NCBI GenBank assembly: GCA_964495075.1
Contig: CAZBUJ010000016.1
Span: 14,004 to 78,003, forward strand
Direction of reading: 5' to 3'
From: JAFGJQ01 sp964495075
Lineage (GTDB): Bacteria; Planctomycetota; Phycisphaerae; UBA1845
Length of the DNA: 64,000 bases
The position numbers and the translations under genes were made by a program. Shown one piece after another: positions 28,644 to 38,746 of the stretch. The notes beneath the pieces were generated by a model. That model did not search any database and was not told where the DNA came from. It worked only from the letters and a program-made list of their open reading frames with translations. Each line of letters starts with the position of its first letter. Position 1 is the stretch's first letter.

Positions 28644-28841
28644 TCAAATGCGGCATCGCCGCCCCCGGTGCCTGCCAGTTTGGCAGCGACCAAGTTCGCG
28701 ATCCTCGAGCGTCGAAGGGGGCCGAGCAGAGGGCAGCTCGGCCCGCGGCACCGGCACCATTCCCGGGTGGTGCCAATCCTCATGGTGCTCGTGACCGATC
28801 GCGCCGTCGTCATGGCCGTCATGGGCACAGTCGTTGGTCAT
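28644..28841 (-). CDS. Candidate small His-rich protein, translationally coupled
   Basis: A 65-codon reading frame whose ATG overlaps the stop codon of the LolA-like gene (ATGA at 28838-28841) and has GGGGGA immediately upstream. That arrangement is typical of coupled genes. The N-terminal part, CAHDGHDDGAIGHEHHEDWH, carries eight His among Asp/Glu and resembles metal-binding segments. The C-terminal half is Arg-rich and has no family match I recognise. The CTGCCA-N3-TGGCAG palindrome lies within its 3' part. The coupling and composition argue for a real gene; the lack of a known family and the overlap with a regulatory site argue for caution. Confidence 0.4.
   Translation of the reverse strand: MTNDCAHDGHDDGAIGHEHHEDWHHPGMVPVPRAELPSARPPSTLEDRELGRCQTGRHRGRRCRI
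28672..28686 (-). promoter_or_regulatory. Palindromic element upstream of groES
   Basis: CTGCCAGTTTGGCAG is a perfect inverted repeat (CTGCCA / TGGCAG, 3-base centre) about 325 bases before the groES ATG. The same pattern precedes clpB (20381-20395). A related half-site pair (CTGTCA ... CGGCA) lies at 28641-28655. It is probably a heat-shock operator or an upstream activator site. Confidence 0.55.
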
Positions 28842-29692
28842 GTCCCCCGCTCGTGGTCATCGCCCTTGCCATGCTCTCGCTCATCCTTGCCTTCCTTCTG
28901 CTGCTCAAGCTTTTTGCGGACCGCGGCGGGGGGGTCGAATCGATCCTTGGGCATCTCGACGTTGTACTTGATGTGGTTGATGGTAATCACCTGCTCGCCC
29001 ATGGGCATCTTCTGGGTGATTTTGTGGGGCTGGAGGACCCCATCGACCTCCTTGTAGTCCTCGTAGAACGACGAGACCTGGACATCGCCCATCGGCGTCC
29101 CTCTGGTAAGGTCAACCTGAAGCAACAACCCGCTCTCCTTGTCGAAGAAGTAAGTCCCGGGGTTCCCCGTCGGCGGGGTCATGACCAGTTTGTAACACGC
29201 CTTGTCTCCCACGGTCGCGGTGCCGACACATTCGATCTTCTTGTGCATCTTGTGCCAGTGCAGCTCCTGATTGAACGTGGCGTCACGAATCGCTTCGTCG
29301 CGGGCGTCGCCCTCGAGTATCATGGGTCCTTGCATATCCGTGCAGCTCCACGCGACCTTCCCATCCGTCCCTTGCTCGGACTTCCCCATGGGCCCTTCCA
29401 TCAGCACGTACTGCTTGTTCGGCGCCGCCTCGTACAGTTTCATCTTCATCTTCAGGTTGGCCATCGGGACTTCGAGCGTCAGATCGGCCTCACTGTTGTG
29501 CCGCTTTTCGTAGGCCGCCCGGCCGCCGGTCGCCTTGATGTACTTCTCGATGAGCGTCTCGGCCTTGGGCAGCTTCTCCTCCGCCCACGCGGTGGACGCC
29601 CCCACCGCCACCGAGGCGACAGCCAGGACCATCGCGAGTCGCACGAGCTGGGAAACGCCGCCCGTTGCACCATTCGATCGTGTAATCACCAT
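28838..29692 (-). CDS. Secreted LolA-like protein
   Basis: A 284-residue exported protein. The ATG at 29692 is chosen because AAGGAGACA precedes it; the leader VRLAMVLAVASVAVGASTAWA ends in a typical signal-peptidase site. The mature part (KAETLIEKYIKATGGRAAYE, then NLKMKMKLYEAAPNKQY and a long beta-rich region with GTYFFDKESGLLLQVD) has the pattern of LolA/LolB-like 'outer membrane lipoprotein-sorting' beta-sheet proteins. Several planctomycete and acidobacterial paralogues exist without known function. The last about 20 residues are charged and His/Asp-rich. It lies 63 bases after the S41 protease gene and overlaps a small His-rich frame by 4 bases, suggesting an operon. A lipid- or lipoprotein-carrier role is inference. 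Confidence 0.72.
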   Translation of the reverse strand: MVITRSNGATGGVSQLVRLAMVLAVASVAVGASTAWAEEKLPKAETLIEKYIKATGGRAAYEKRHNSEADLTLEVPMANLKMKMKLYEAAPNKQYVLMEGPMGKSEQGTDGKVAWSCTDMQGPMILEGDARDEAIRDATFNQELHWHKMHKKIECVGTATVGDKACYKLVMTPPTGNPGTYFFDKESGLLLQVDLTRGTPMGDVQVSSFYEDYKEVDGVLQPHKITQKMPMGEQVITINHIKYNVEMPKDRFDPPAAVRKKLEQQKEGKDEREHGKGDDHERGT

Positions 29693-29755
29693 TGTCTCCT
29701 TCACAGTTTCGTCGCCGTTCGAGCGACTCGATTTCACCGCCGCGCGACGCGTCCG

Positions 29756-31165
29756 TCAGGGCCCGCGGCGTTCCTCGTCAATCCAGGCGACGGCCGCCTC
29801 GACGACCGGATCGCGCCCGGCCAGCAGGTCGCCTCGCGTTGTCCGAATCTCCACGTCAGGCTGGACGCCGTTGCCCTCCAGCGTCACACCTGATGCCGAT
29901 ACATAGTTGGCGTGAACGTATTGCAGCCCGTCCCCATTGGGAAGCCGCACGATCATCGAGGGGAGCGCCGCGGCAGCGGTGGGCGTACCGAACAGCCGGG
30001 CCCGCCCCACATCCCGCATACCGCCGGCGAGGATCTCCGCGGTCGACACGGAGAGGCCGTCGACGAGAATCGCCACCGGCCCGTCGAAGGTCTGCCATCG
30101 GGCGCCCACCACAAACTTCAACTCGGCATCGCGCATGTACATCGTGCCCAGGTAGACATCGCTTCGGTCGATGAACCATCCGGCCATGCCCATCACCATC
30201 GCGCCCAGCCCGCCGTGATTCCCCCGCAGGTCGATGATCACCCCGCGGGCGTCCATGAATGCCTCGACCGCCTCGCCGAAAGCGGGCATGACCTTCGCCG
30301 GGTCGAGAAAATAGTTGAACGCGATGTAGCCGATATCGCCGCGGAGCCGACGCCACTCGATCCAGACGTAGTGCGGCGGCAGGTTCATCGCCTCGAAGCG
30401 GTTGCCACGTCGCTTCACGAGCGGGACGTCAAGTGTCACCCGCTGTCCCTGCCCGTCATCGAACGAAACCGGCACCCGGTCCCCCGGCTTGCCCGCCAGG
30501 TGCGACATCACGGCCCGGGCCAGCATGAACCGGCCGCTCGGCTTGTCCAGGTACCCGGACGCGACCGTCCCGAGGATCGAGGCGACCGGCTCGTCGCCGA
30601 TGCGGTCGAGCCGCCACCCGGGTCGGACGCCCAGTTCCGCCGCCGGGCTGTCCGCCCGAACCGCGGTCACCAGTGCCTCCCCGTCGATGACCCGCACGTC
30701 GATGCCGGCCTCGCCGTCCTGGCGCGACCGGGTGTCTGACGGGTGAACGGCTTCGTGCACCACCTTCGGGATGACCGCGAAGTGCGACTGGTCGAGCCGT
30801 TCGATCATCTCGCCCATCACCGCCCGCGCCTCCGCCATCGAGTCGGCCTGCGCCACCCGCGGGCGCAATTCGTCCCGGACGGCCGGCCAATCCAGCCCGC
30901 CCAGCTCGGGGTCCCAATGGCGATCGCGAATCGTCTCCCACGCCACGTCGAAGGACTCGACGTTCAACGCCCGCTGCGCCTCCGTGAGGCCGGGTTCCGA
31001 CAACGCCGACGCCGCGATCGGCCCCGTCGGCGCGATGACCGGCCTGGACCGAGAGCAGGCGACATCGCCCGCGGCGGCGAGACCGATGTACAACCCGGCC
31101 AGCACCGCCCGGCGAATCCGCGCCGACCGCCGACGGAAGTCCGCCATGTACCCGCGTCCAATCAT
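29756..31165 (-). CDS. S41-family (C-terminal processing) peptidase with PDZ domain
   Basis: A 469-residue exported protease. The ATG at 31165 follows GAAAGG and gives a leader with VLAGLYIGLAAAGDVAC, possibly a lipobox. An N-terminal helical region (AWETIRDRHWDPELGGLDWP) precedes a PDZ-like domain (ALVTAVRADSPAAELGVRPG). The tail-specific protease core follows: GYIAFNYFLDP, ARGVIIDLRGNHGGLGAMV, and the active-site stretch ILVDGLSVSTAEILAGG with the likely nucleophile Ser374. The Lys partner would lie in the following region, but no clear Lys is seen at the usual spacing, so catalytic competence is uncertain. Family members trim C-termini of envelope proteins. It is the first gene of a run with the LolA-like gene. 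Confidence 0.82.
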   Translation of the reverse strand: MIGRGYMADFRRRSARIRRAVLAGLYIGLAAAGDVACSRSRPVIAPTGPIAASALSEPGLTEAQRALNVESFDVAWETIRDRHWDPELGGLDWPAVRDELRPRVAQADSMAEARAVMGEMIERLDQSHFAVIPKVVHEAVHPSDTRSRQDGEAGIDVRVIDGEALVTAVRADSPAAELGVRPGWRLDRIGDEPVASILGTVASGYLDKPSGRFMLARAVMSHLAGKPGDRVPVSFDDGQGQRVTLDVPLVKRRGNRFEAMNLPPHYVWIEWRRLRGDIGYIAFNYFLDPAKVMPAFGEAVEAFMDARGVIIDLRGNHGGLGAMVMGMAGWFIDRSDVYLGTMYMRDAELKFVVGARWQTFDGPVAILVDGLSVSTAEILAGGMRDVGRARLFGTPTAAAALPSMIVRLPNGDGLQYVHANYVSASGVTLEGNGVQPDVEIRTTRGDLLAGRDPVVEAAVAWIDEERRGP

Positions 31166-31347
31166 CGAACGCACCTTTCCCGCATGACCGGGGCCGTTCA
31201 TGCGACCTGATCGTGGAACGACGCCTCAACTGTAGCAAACCGGCCGATCGCTACCAATCGATCGGCCGGTCGCCGGTTGTCTGAACTCGTCGGTCGGTGT
31301 CGCCCCGCCGGGGATGAGGCGGCGACGGCGCGATCGAATCCGTCCCT

Positions 31348-32409
<1,062 letters not shown>

Positions 32410-32543
32410 GAGTGCTCCCTTCATAGTCATCCGTCGATTGTCGTCAAACCTGGAACCCGGCCAGCCGGACACGGAATCGGGTAGGGTACGGGCGTGGGTT
32501 GTGATTTGCAAGGTGCCTCCCTGCCGATCCGAGCCGCCGCCCG

Positions 32544-34397
32544 TCACGCGCTCCGGCTGACCCGGTGCAGCGTGCGGAGCAGGTCCCGCTGCTCGACAAT
32601 CCCCACCGCGCGGCGGGAACCGGACTTCTCGATTACCGGCAGCGAGCCCAGGTTCGCCTCCGTGAAAACCTTCAGTACCTCGGTCAGCGGCATGTCCGTC
32701 GGGACGGCCGGCGTGCTCGCGTCCGCCAGGTCGACCGCCGTGACCAGGTCCCGCATCACCGGGTCGTAGATCATGTCGCGGATGTCGGAGAAGTGGATCA
32801 CGCCCAGCAACTCGTCGTCGTCGTCGACCACGGAGAAGTGGTTGTAGCGCGACTGCTCCACGAAGTGCAACACCTCGTCCAGCCGCGCCCCCGCCCGGAT
32901 AAACTTGACGTTGGTCCGCATGATGTGCTTGACCTGCAGCGTCTCCGGCGTCCGCGTGGTCGGGTCACGGCCGAACCCGATCGTCCGCAACAACGCGCTG
33001 AAGGTCAACCGGACCATCGACTCGCCCTCCACCGCCGACGCCTTCGGACGCCGCAACAGTGTCACCGCCTTGACCTCGCCCGACCGGCGGACCGTCCATT
33101 TCACGAGCAACGGGCCCATCAACTCGAACAGCACGACCGACCCGAGCACGACGACCTGGAACTTGGTGGCCAACGGGTGCGTCATCGCCGTCCCCGTCGC
33201 CGCGTCCACCGTCGAACCATCCACCCAGTGCGAGTCCACGAAATCGGCCAGGCCGATGACGACCGCCGCCTGGCACAGCAGGGCGAAGCCGAGATGCGGC
33301 TTGAGATTCACCACGTCACCCGCCCACCGCCGGCCGATCCAGACCCCCGCGGCCTTCCCCACCGTCCGGCACACGACGTACACCACGCCCACCAGCCCGA
33401 GCTGCGGCAGGTCCTCCAGGTGCATCTTGTAACCGGCCAGGGCGAAGAACCCCACGAAAATCGGCATGCCCATCGTCTCGATCGCGGAATAGAGCTTCTG
33501 TGAATCAATGCCGACGTTGCCGAACACCGCCCCCAGACACAGCGCCGTGAGCAGGAAGTTATACGAAAAGCCGTACCGCTCCAGCAGCCACTGTTCGCCC
33601 GCCCCCAGGAGGATGAACGTGGCGATGAAGATCAGGAGCGTCTCCGGCAACGGCAGCTTCGCGTGCAGGACGCTGATCACGAAACCGATGCAGCCGCCGA
33701 GGCACACGCTGCCTCCCGTGGTCAACAGCAATCCCAGCCAGATGTGCTCGTTCACCGTGTGGCGCAGGTCAATCATCCCGAGCGAGACGAGAACCTGGAA
33801 CGCTACGTGGAACAGTACGATGCAGACGATGTTGTTCAGCGCGGTGAGGCTCAGAATGGTGTCGGTCATCGGCCCTTTGGCGTCGAATTCCCGCAGCACG
33901 AACAGCGTCGCCGCCGGGGCGGTGGCGATGGCCGCGAAGCCGAGCAGCAGGGCGAAACAGAACGCCGGTGCGAAACCCCACCTTGATCCGGTGCCGAGGC
34001 CGACGGCCAGCACCCCCGCCAGCACCAGGGCGAACACCAACCCGCACTCGCTCACGCAGATGCGCAGCACCCGCCGCCCCACCGCCCGCAAGTGCGACGT
34101 CTCGAACACCGACCCGATCGAGAACAGGATCAGCCCCAGCGCGAGGTCCTTGACCGCCTTCAACGGGCGGGCGGCCTGCTCCATCGCGCCGTAGCCCTGG
34201 CTGTCCGGCTGGGCGTCCAGTGCGTAGTGCAGCACGTAGTTCAGCGAGACGCCGGCCAGCAGATACCCCACCACCCGAGGCACGCGGATCATCCGGGCCA
34301 GATAGCCCGCCACGATCGCTAGGCCGAGCAGCAGCCCGAACACGAGCCCCGGCCCCGGAACGAACGATACCGCTGAAACGAGGGTCGCATGAGACAT
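32544..34397 (-). CDS. Kef/CPA2-type cation-proton antiporter with C-terminal CBS pair
   Basis: A 617-residue inner-membrane protein. The first about 430 residues contain 12-13 hydrophobic helices of the monovalent cation:proton antiporter-2 family (LVFGLLLGLAIVAGYLARMI, RVPRVVGYLLAGVSLNYVLH, LALGLILFSIGSVFETSHLR). The last about 130 residues hold two CBS motifs (IMRTNVKFIRAGARLDEVLH, DLVTAVDLADASTPAVPTDM, ending AVGIVEQRDLLRTL), which usually bind adenine nucleotides and gate transport. It would exchange Na+ or K+ for protons and be tuned by energy state. The ATG at 34397 lacks a strong ribosome site. A decayed kbl fragment lies just upstream on the same strand. Confidence 0.88.
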   Translation of the reverse strand: MSHATLVSAVSFVPGPGLVFGLLLGLAIVAGYLARMIRVPRVVGYLLAGVSLNYVLHYALDAQPDSQGYGAMEQAARPLKAVKDLALGLILFSIGSVFETSHLRAVGRRVLRICVSECGLVFALVLAGVLAVGLGTGSRWGFAPAFCFALLLGFAAIATAPAATLFVLREFDAKGPMTDTILSLTALNNIVCIVLFHVAFQVLVSLGMIDLRHTVNEHIWLGLLLTTGGSVCLGGCIGFVISVLHAKLPLPETLLIFIATFILLGAGEQWLLERYGFSYNFLLTALCLGAVFGNVGIDSQKLYSAIETMGMPIFVGFFALAGYKMHLEDLPQLGLVGVVYVVCRTVGKAAGVWIGRRWAGDVVNLKPHLGFALLCQAAVVIGLADFVDSHWVDGSTVDAATGTAMTHPLATKFQVVVLGSVVLFELMGPLLVKWTVRRSGEVKAVTLLRRPKASAVEGESMVRLTFSALLRTIGFGRDPTTRTPETLQVKHIMRTNVKFIRAGARLDEVLHFVEQSRYNHFSVVDDDDELLGVIHFSDIRDMIYDPVMRDLVTAVDLADASTPAVPTDMPLTEVLKVFTEANLGSLPVIEKSGSRRAVGIVEQRDLLRTLHRVSRSA

Positions 34398-34469
34398 CGT
34401 TGTGCCCGGTCCAATCCACCGTGCCCCCCTTGGGGGTCGCGCAGAATTGACAGGCAACGGAGGAAAAAG

Positions 34470-34870
<401 letters not shown>

Positions 34871-35147
34871 ATCGGGGATCGCGCGGGTGGCAGCGGCCGC
34901 CCCGAGGGACCGGCGTCGAGCACCCTCCGCGCGAGGGCACGCGGCAGGCGGCGCCACGCGACTTCGCATTTCCGTCCGGGTGGTGTTGCGAAGTGCCCAC
35001 CATTTGTGCGAAACTGCCCACTTCGATTTTCGGATTGGCGGTGTGACCGCGCCCGGTCACGCCCGATTGCGGCGGCCGAAACGTGATCTGTTCACCGGTG
35101 CCGCCATTTGGAAGGGAAGCACACCATTGACGCAGCGGAGCGAATAC

Positions 35148-36863
35148 ATGCCAGATGAACGCACGCCGAACATCGGCTCGTACGAAGAGCAGGTCAAGAA
35201 CTTCGACTGGTCGCAAGCCGCGACGGATCTGGGCTACAACGGGCGCGGCCCGATCAACATCGGCGCCATCTGCACCGACCGCAATTGCGAGCGCGGGCTG
35301 GCCGGGAAAGTCGCCCTCTACTGGGAGAACTCCGCCGGCGCCGAGAAGACCTACACCTTCGATCAACTCCGCGTCGCCACCAACACCTACGCCAAGATGT
35401 TGCAGGACCTCGGTATCAAGCCCGGCGACCGGGTTTGCCTGTTCCTCGATCGGCTGCCCGATCTCTACATCGCGTTCCTCGGCGTGCTGAAGCTGGGGGC
35501 GATCGTGCAACCGCTGTTCAGCGCGTTCGGCGAGGAGTCGCTGGAGACCCGGCTGGCCGACGCCACCACCACGGCCGCGATCACGCAGATGAAACACGTC
35601 CGCAAGCTGCGGCGACTGCGCGAGGCCCTGCCCGCGCTGAAGCACGTGGTCGTCGTCGACGCCACGCCGGACAAGATCAAGGAAGGCGAGACCACCTTCA
35701 ACCTGGACGCGGCCACGCCGGTCGAGCACTTCACCATCTACGCCAGCGGGCCCGAGACGCCGTCCGTCCTGCACTATACGTCGGGCACGACCGGCAAGCC
35801 CAAGGGCGCGCTGCACGTGCACGGCTCGGTCGTCGCCCAGCACATCACCGCCAAGTGGGTGCTCGACCTGCACGACGACGACATCTACTGGTGCACGGCC
35901 GACCCGGGCTGGGTGACGGGAACCAGTTACGGCATCATCGGGGCGTGGTCGAACGGTGTCACGCAGTTCGTGTACGACGGCGGCTACGGCACCGAGAAGT
36001 GGTACCAGCTCATCGAGAAGCACAAGGTGACGGTCTGGTACTCCGCCCCGACCGCCATCCGCCTGCTCATGCGGGACGGCGAGGAACCGGTCAAGAAGCA
36101 CAACCTCTCCTCGCTGCGGCACCTCGTCAGCGTGGGCGAGCCGCTGGCCGCCGAGGCCGTCATCTGGGCGGAGAAGGTCTTCGGCAAGGCGTTCCACGAT
36201 TCCTACTGGCAGACCGAAACCGGCGCCATCATGATCTCGAACTATCCGGGCCTGAAGATCAAGCCCGGCTCGATGGGAAAACCGTTCCCCGGGATCACCG
36301 CCACCGTGCTCGACCTGAAGAGCCATCAGCCGGTTACCGAGACGGGCCGGGTCGGCCTGATCGCCCTCAAGCCCGGCTGGCCGTCGATGATGCGCACCTA
36401 CTGGAACAACACCGCCACCTACTACGGCAAATTCGTCAACGGATGGTACGTGTGCGGCGACCGGGCGACCATCGACAGGGACGGGTACTTCTGGTTTGTG
36501 GGCCGCGACGACGACGTGATCAACACGGGCGGCCACCTGGTCGGCCCGTTCGAGATCGAGGCGGCCCTGCTCGAACACGAGGCGGTCGCCGAATCGGCGG
36601 CCGTCGGCAAGCCCGACCCGGTGAACATGGAGGTGGTCAAAGCCTTCATCACCCTCAAGCCCGGACACGAGCCCAGCGGCGACCTGGAACTGAACATCAT
36701 GAACTTCATCCGGAAGAAGCTGTCGCCGCTGGCCATGCCCCAGCAGATCGAGTTCGTCGACTCCCTGCCCAAGACCCGCAGCGGCAAGATCCTGCGCCGC
36801 GTGTTGCGGGCCCAGGAATGGGGCGAACCGGTCGGCGACCTGTCGACGTTGGAGGACGATTGA
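35148..36863 (+). CDS. acsA: AMP-forming acetyl-CoA synthetase family enzyme
   Basis: A 571-residue ANL-superfamily ligase. The ATG at 35148 follows GGAG; upstream in-frame codons overlap the pseudogene and are unlikely. Motifs: the P-loop-like HYTSGTTGKPKGALHVHG, the acetyl-CoA synthetase block WCTADPGWVTGTSYGIIGAW, YWQTETGAIMISN, the hinge DRDGYFWFVGRDDDVINTGG and the C-terminal acylated Lys in KTRSGKILRR. The shorter length and motifs resemble Bacillus AcsA more than the about 650-residue Acs. It activates acetate to acetyl-AMP and then acetyl-CoA. It heads a cluster with an acyl carrier protein and Kbl, so an acetyl- or acyl-ACP-forming role is conceivable but unproven. Confidence 0.88.
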   Translation: MPDERTPNIGSYEEQVKNFDWSQAATDLGYNGRGPINIGAICTDRNCERGLAGKVALYWENSAGAEKTYTFDQLRVATNTYAKMLQDLGIKPGDRVCLFLDRLPDLYIAFLGVLKLGAIVQPLFSAFGEESLETRLADATTTAAITQMKHVRKLRRLREALPALKHVVVVDATPDKIKEGETTFNLDAATPVEHFTIYASGPETPSVLHYTSGTTGKPKGALHVHGSVVAQHITAKWVLDLHDDDIYWCTADPGWVTGTSYGIIGAWSNGVTQFVYDGGYGTEKWYQLIEKHKVTVWYSAPTAIRLLMRDGEEPVKKHNLSSLRHLVSVGEPLAAEAVIWAEKVFGKAFHDSYWQTETGAIMISNYPGLKIKPGSMGKPFPGITATVLDLKSHQPVTETGRVGLIALKPGWPSMMRTYWNNTATYYGKFVNGWYVCGDRATIDRDGYFWFVGRDDDVINTGGHLVGPFEIEAALLEHEAVAESAAVGKPDPVNMEVVKAFITLKPGHEPSGDLELNIMNFIRKKLSPLAMPQQIEFVDSLPKTRSGKILRRVLRAQEWGEPVGDLSTLEDD

Positions 36864-36950
36864 TCGGATGCCCGAACCCCCGCTCGCGTCGTCCGGCGTG
36901 TTCGCGACGCGATTCACTCAGGCCTGGCATAGAACGGAAAGGAACTACTC

Positions 36951-37208
36951 ATGGCCGACGACATGAAGGACACCATTCTCCAGTACGTCAAGGACGAGTA
37001 CGTCGAGGAAGACGACGACGACACGGAAGTCGATTACGACACCCCGCTCATCAGCGGCGGAATCGTGGATTCGTTCTCCATGGTCTCGCTCAAGGTGTTC
37101 CTGGAGAAGAAGTACAACATCCAGATACCCGACGCGCAGGCCACGCCCGAGGCGTTCGACTCGGTCAACAAGATCGTCGGCCTGGTCGAATCGTTCCTGA
37201 ACAAGTAG
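36951..37208 (+). CDS. Acyl carrier protein
   Basis: An 85-residue acidic four-helix carrier protein. Ser41 in GGIVDSFSMVSL is the phosphopantetheine site; the usual DSL is DSF here. Helix II/III follow with VFLEKKYNIQIPDAQATPEA and the C-terminal VNKIVGLVESFLNK. AGGAA (near 36939) precedes the ATG. It lies between acsA (87 bases upstream) and kbl (81 bases downstream), all on one strand, and not in a fatty-acid operon. It is therefore probably a dedicated carrier for the acyl group used by the neighbouring enzymes. The acidic loop YVEEDDDDTEVDYDT near the start is unusual. Confidence 0.9.
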   Translation: MADDMKDTILQYVKDEYVEEDDDDTEVDYDTPLISGGIVDSFSMVSLKVFLEKKYNIQIPDAQATPEAFDSVNKIVGLVESFLNK

Positions 37209-37289
37209 GCTCATCGCACGGCCATCAGCGCGGGCGGCGCCCGACGCGCCGCGGCCGGCCGTCGCATGGATTGGAGGAGGTACCATTCA

Positions 37290-38534
37290 ATGTATAGCCC
37301 GAAAGCCCGGGAGCACTACCAGACGGTTCTGAGCGAAACCCGCGACGCCGGACTGTTCAAGGAGGAGCGGTTCATCCACTCGCCGCAGGACGCGGACATC
37401 AAGGTCGAGTTTCCGGCCGGGGCCGCCCCCAAGAACGTGATCAACCTGTGCGCCAACAACTACCTGGGGCTGTCGTCGCACCCGGACGTCGTCAAGGCCG
37501 CCCACGAAGGCCTCGAGACCCGCGGCTACGGCATGTCCAGCGTGCGGTTCATCTGCGGCACGCAGGACATCCACCGCGACCTCGAGCGGAAGCTGAGCGC
37601 CTTCCTCGAAACCGAGGACACGATCCTGTTCCCGTCCTGCATGGACGCCAACGCCGGCCTGTTCGAGGCCGTGCTGGGCGAAGAGGACGTCATGATCGCC
37701 GACCGGCTGGTGCACGCGTCGATCGTCGACGGCATCCGCCTGTGCAGCGCCCACCAGGACACCTACAAGCACTCGGACATGAAGCACCTGGAATCGAAGC
37801 TCGAGCTGCACCAGGACAAGCGATTCCGCATGATCATCACCGACGGCGTGTTCAGCATGGACGGTGACATCGTCAAGCTGAAGGAGATTTGCGACCTGGC
37901 CGACAAGTACGACGCCATGGTCATGGTCGATGATTCCCACGCCACCGGCTTCATCGGCAAGCACGGCAAGGGCACGCACGAGCACTGCGGCGTGATCGAC
38001 CGGGTCGACGTCATCACCACCACGCTCGGCAAGGCCCTCGGCGGGGCCTCGGGCGGGTGCGTGAGCGGGCGGCGGGAACTCGTGGAGATGTGCCGCCAGC
38101 GGGCCCGGCCCTACCTGTTCTCCAACGCGATGCCGCCGGTCATCACCGCCGCCGCCGGGGCCGTCATCGACCTGATCTCGCGCACCACCGAGCGGCGGGA
38201 CAAGCTTGAGGAGAACTCAAGGCACTGGCGGAAAGGCCTCACCGACCTCGGCTTCGTCCTCAAGGAAGGCGAGAGCCCGATTGTCCCGGTCATGCTGTTC
38301 AACGCCAAGCTGGCCCAGGACATGGCCCGCGACCTGTTCGCCGAGGGCATTTACGTGGTGGGCTTCTTCTTCCCGGTGGTGCCCAAGGGCCAGGCCCGGA
38401 TCCGCACGCAGTTGTCGGCCGCCCACGACAAGGAGCACCTGGACCGTGGTCTCGCCGCCTTCGGAAAGATCGGCAAGAAGTACGAGATCCTCGGCCTGAC
38501 CAAAAAGGAGATCATCGCCAAGTACGGCAACTGA
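37290..38534 (+). CDS. kbl: 2-amino-3-ketobutyrate CoA ligase / alpha-oxoamine synthase
   Basis: A 414-residue PLP-dependent enzyme. The ATG at 37290 follows GGAGGAGG. Family motifs are INLCANNYLGLSSHPDVVKA, GMSSVRFICGTQDIHRDLE, MVMVDDSHATGFIGKHGKG and TTLGKALGGASGG, where Lys248 binds PLP. Kbl cleaves 2-amino-3-ketobutyrate with CoA to glycine and acetyl-CoA, the second step of threonine breakdown. L-threonine dehydrogenase, the first step, is encoded convergently just downstream, which supports the name. The upstream ACP and acetyl-CoA synthetase recall alpha-oxoamine synthase clusters that use acyl-ACP, such as serine palmitoyltransferase loci, so a synthetic direction is an alternative. 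A decayed second copy lies at 34470-34870. Confidence 0.9.
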   Translation: MYSPKAREHYQTVLSETRDAGLFKEERFIHSPQDADIKVEFPAGAAPKNVINLCANNYLGLSSHPDVVKAAHEGLETRGYGMSSVRFICGTQDIHRDLERKLSAFLETEDTILFPSCMDANAGLFEAVLGEEDVMIADRLVHASIVDGIRLCSAHQDTYKHSDMKHLESKLELHQDKRFRMIITDGVFSMDGDIVKLKEICDLADKYDAMVMVDDSHATGFIGKHGKGTHEHCGVIDRVDVITTTLGKALGGASGGCVSGRRELVEMCRQRARPYLFSNAMPPVITAAAGAVIDLISRTTERRDKLEENSRHWRKGLTDLGFVLKEGESPIVPVMLFNAKLAQDMARDLFAEGIYVVGFFFPVVPKGQARIRTQLSAAHDKEHLDRGLAAFGKIGKKYEILGLTKKEIIAKYGN

Positions 38535-38670
38535 CGCGTCCTTCGGCCGCGTCAGTAGAGGGGTAGAGCCGTGGAGGGTCGTAAGTAGAGCCCACGGGAT
38601 TCGCCCGCCCTACCGTTGGCCTCGCACGGTCGCGGCGCAACCGTATTGATCGCCGGAAGGCGATCACCAT

Positions 38671-38702
38671 TTGTAATTAGTAATTAGTAATTGGTCATTC
38701 GC
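38671..38702 (+). repeat. AT-rich TAATTAGTAATT repeat
   Basis: Reads TTGTAATTAGTAATTAGTAA followed by TTGGTCATTCGC. It closely matches the copy at 11365-11397 and the repeat split by the IS at 9739-11080. It sits in the kbl-tdh intergenic space, in sharp contrast to the GC-rich surroundings. Confidence 0.65.
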
Positions 38703-38746
38703 ATCAAGCACCCAACGGGTGCTTGATGCCTACGGGTGCTTGATGC
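38701..38746. repeat. Hairpin plus direct repeat at the tdh 3' end
   Basis: GCATCAAGCACCC - AAC - GGGTGCTTGATGC (38701-38729) is a perfect 13-bp stem. The right arm recurs at 38734-38746, where it encodes the last residues (IKHP) of tdh on the minus strand. The structure could end transcripts from both convergent genes, although no T-run is present. The origin looks like duplication of the tdh 3' end. Confidence 0.6.
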
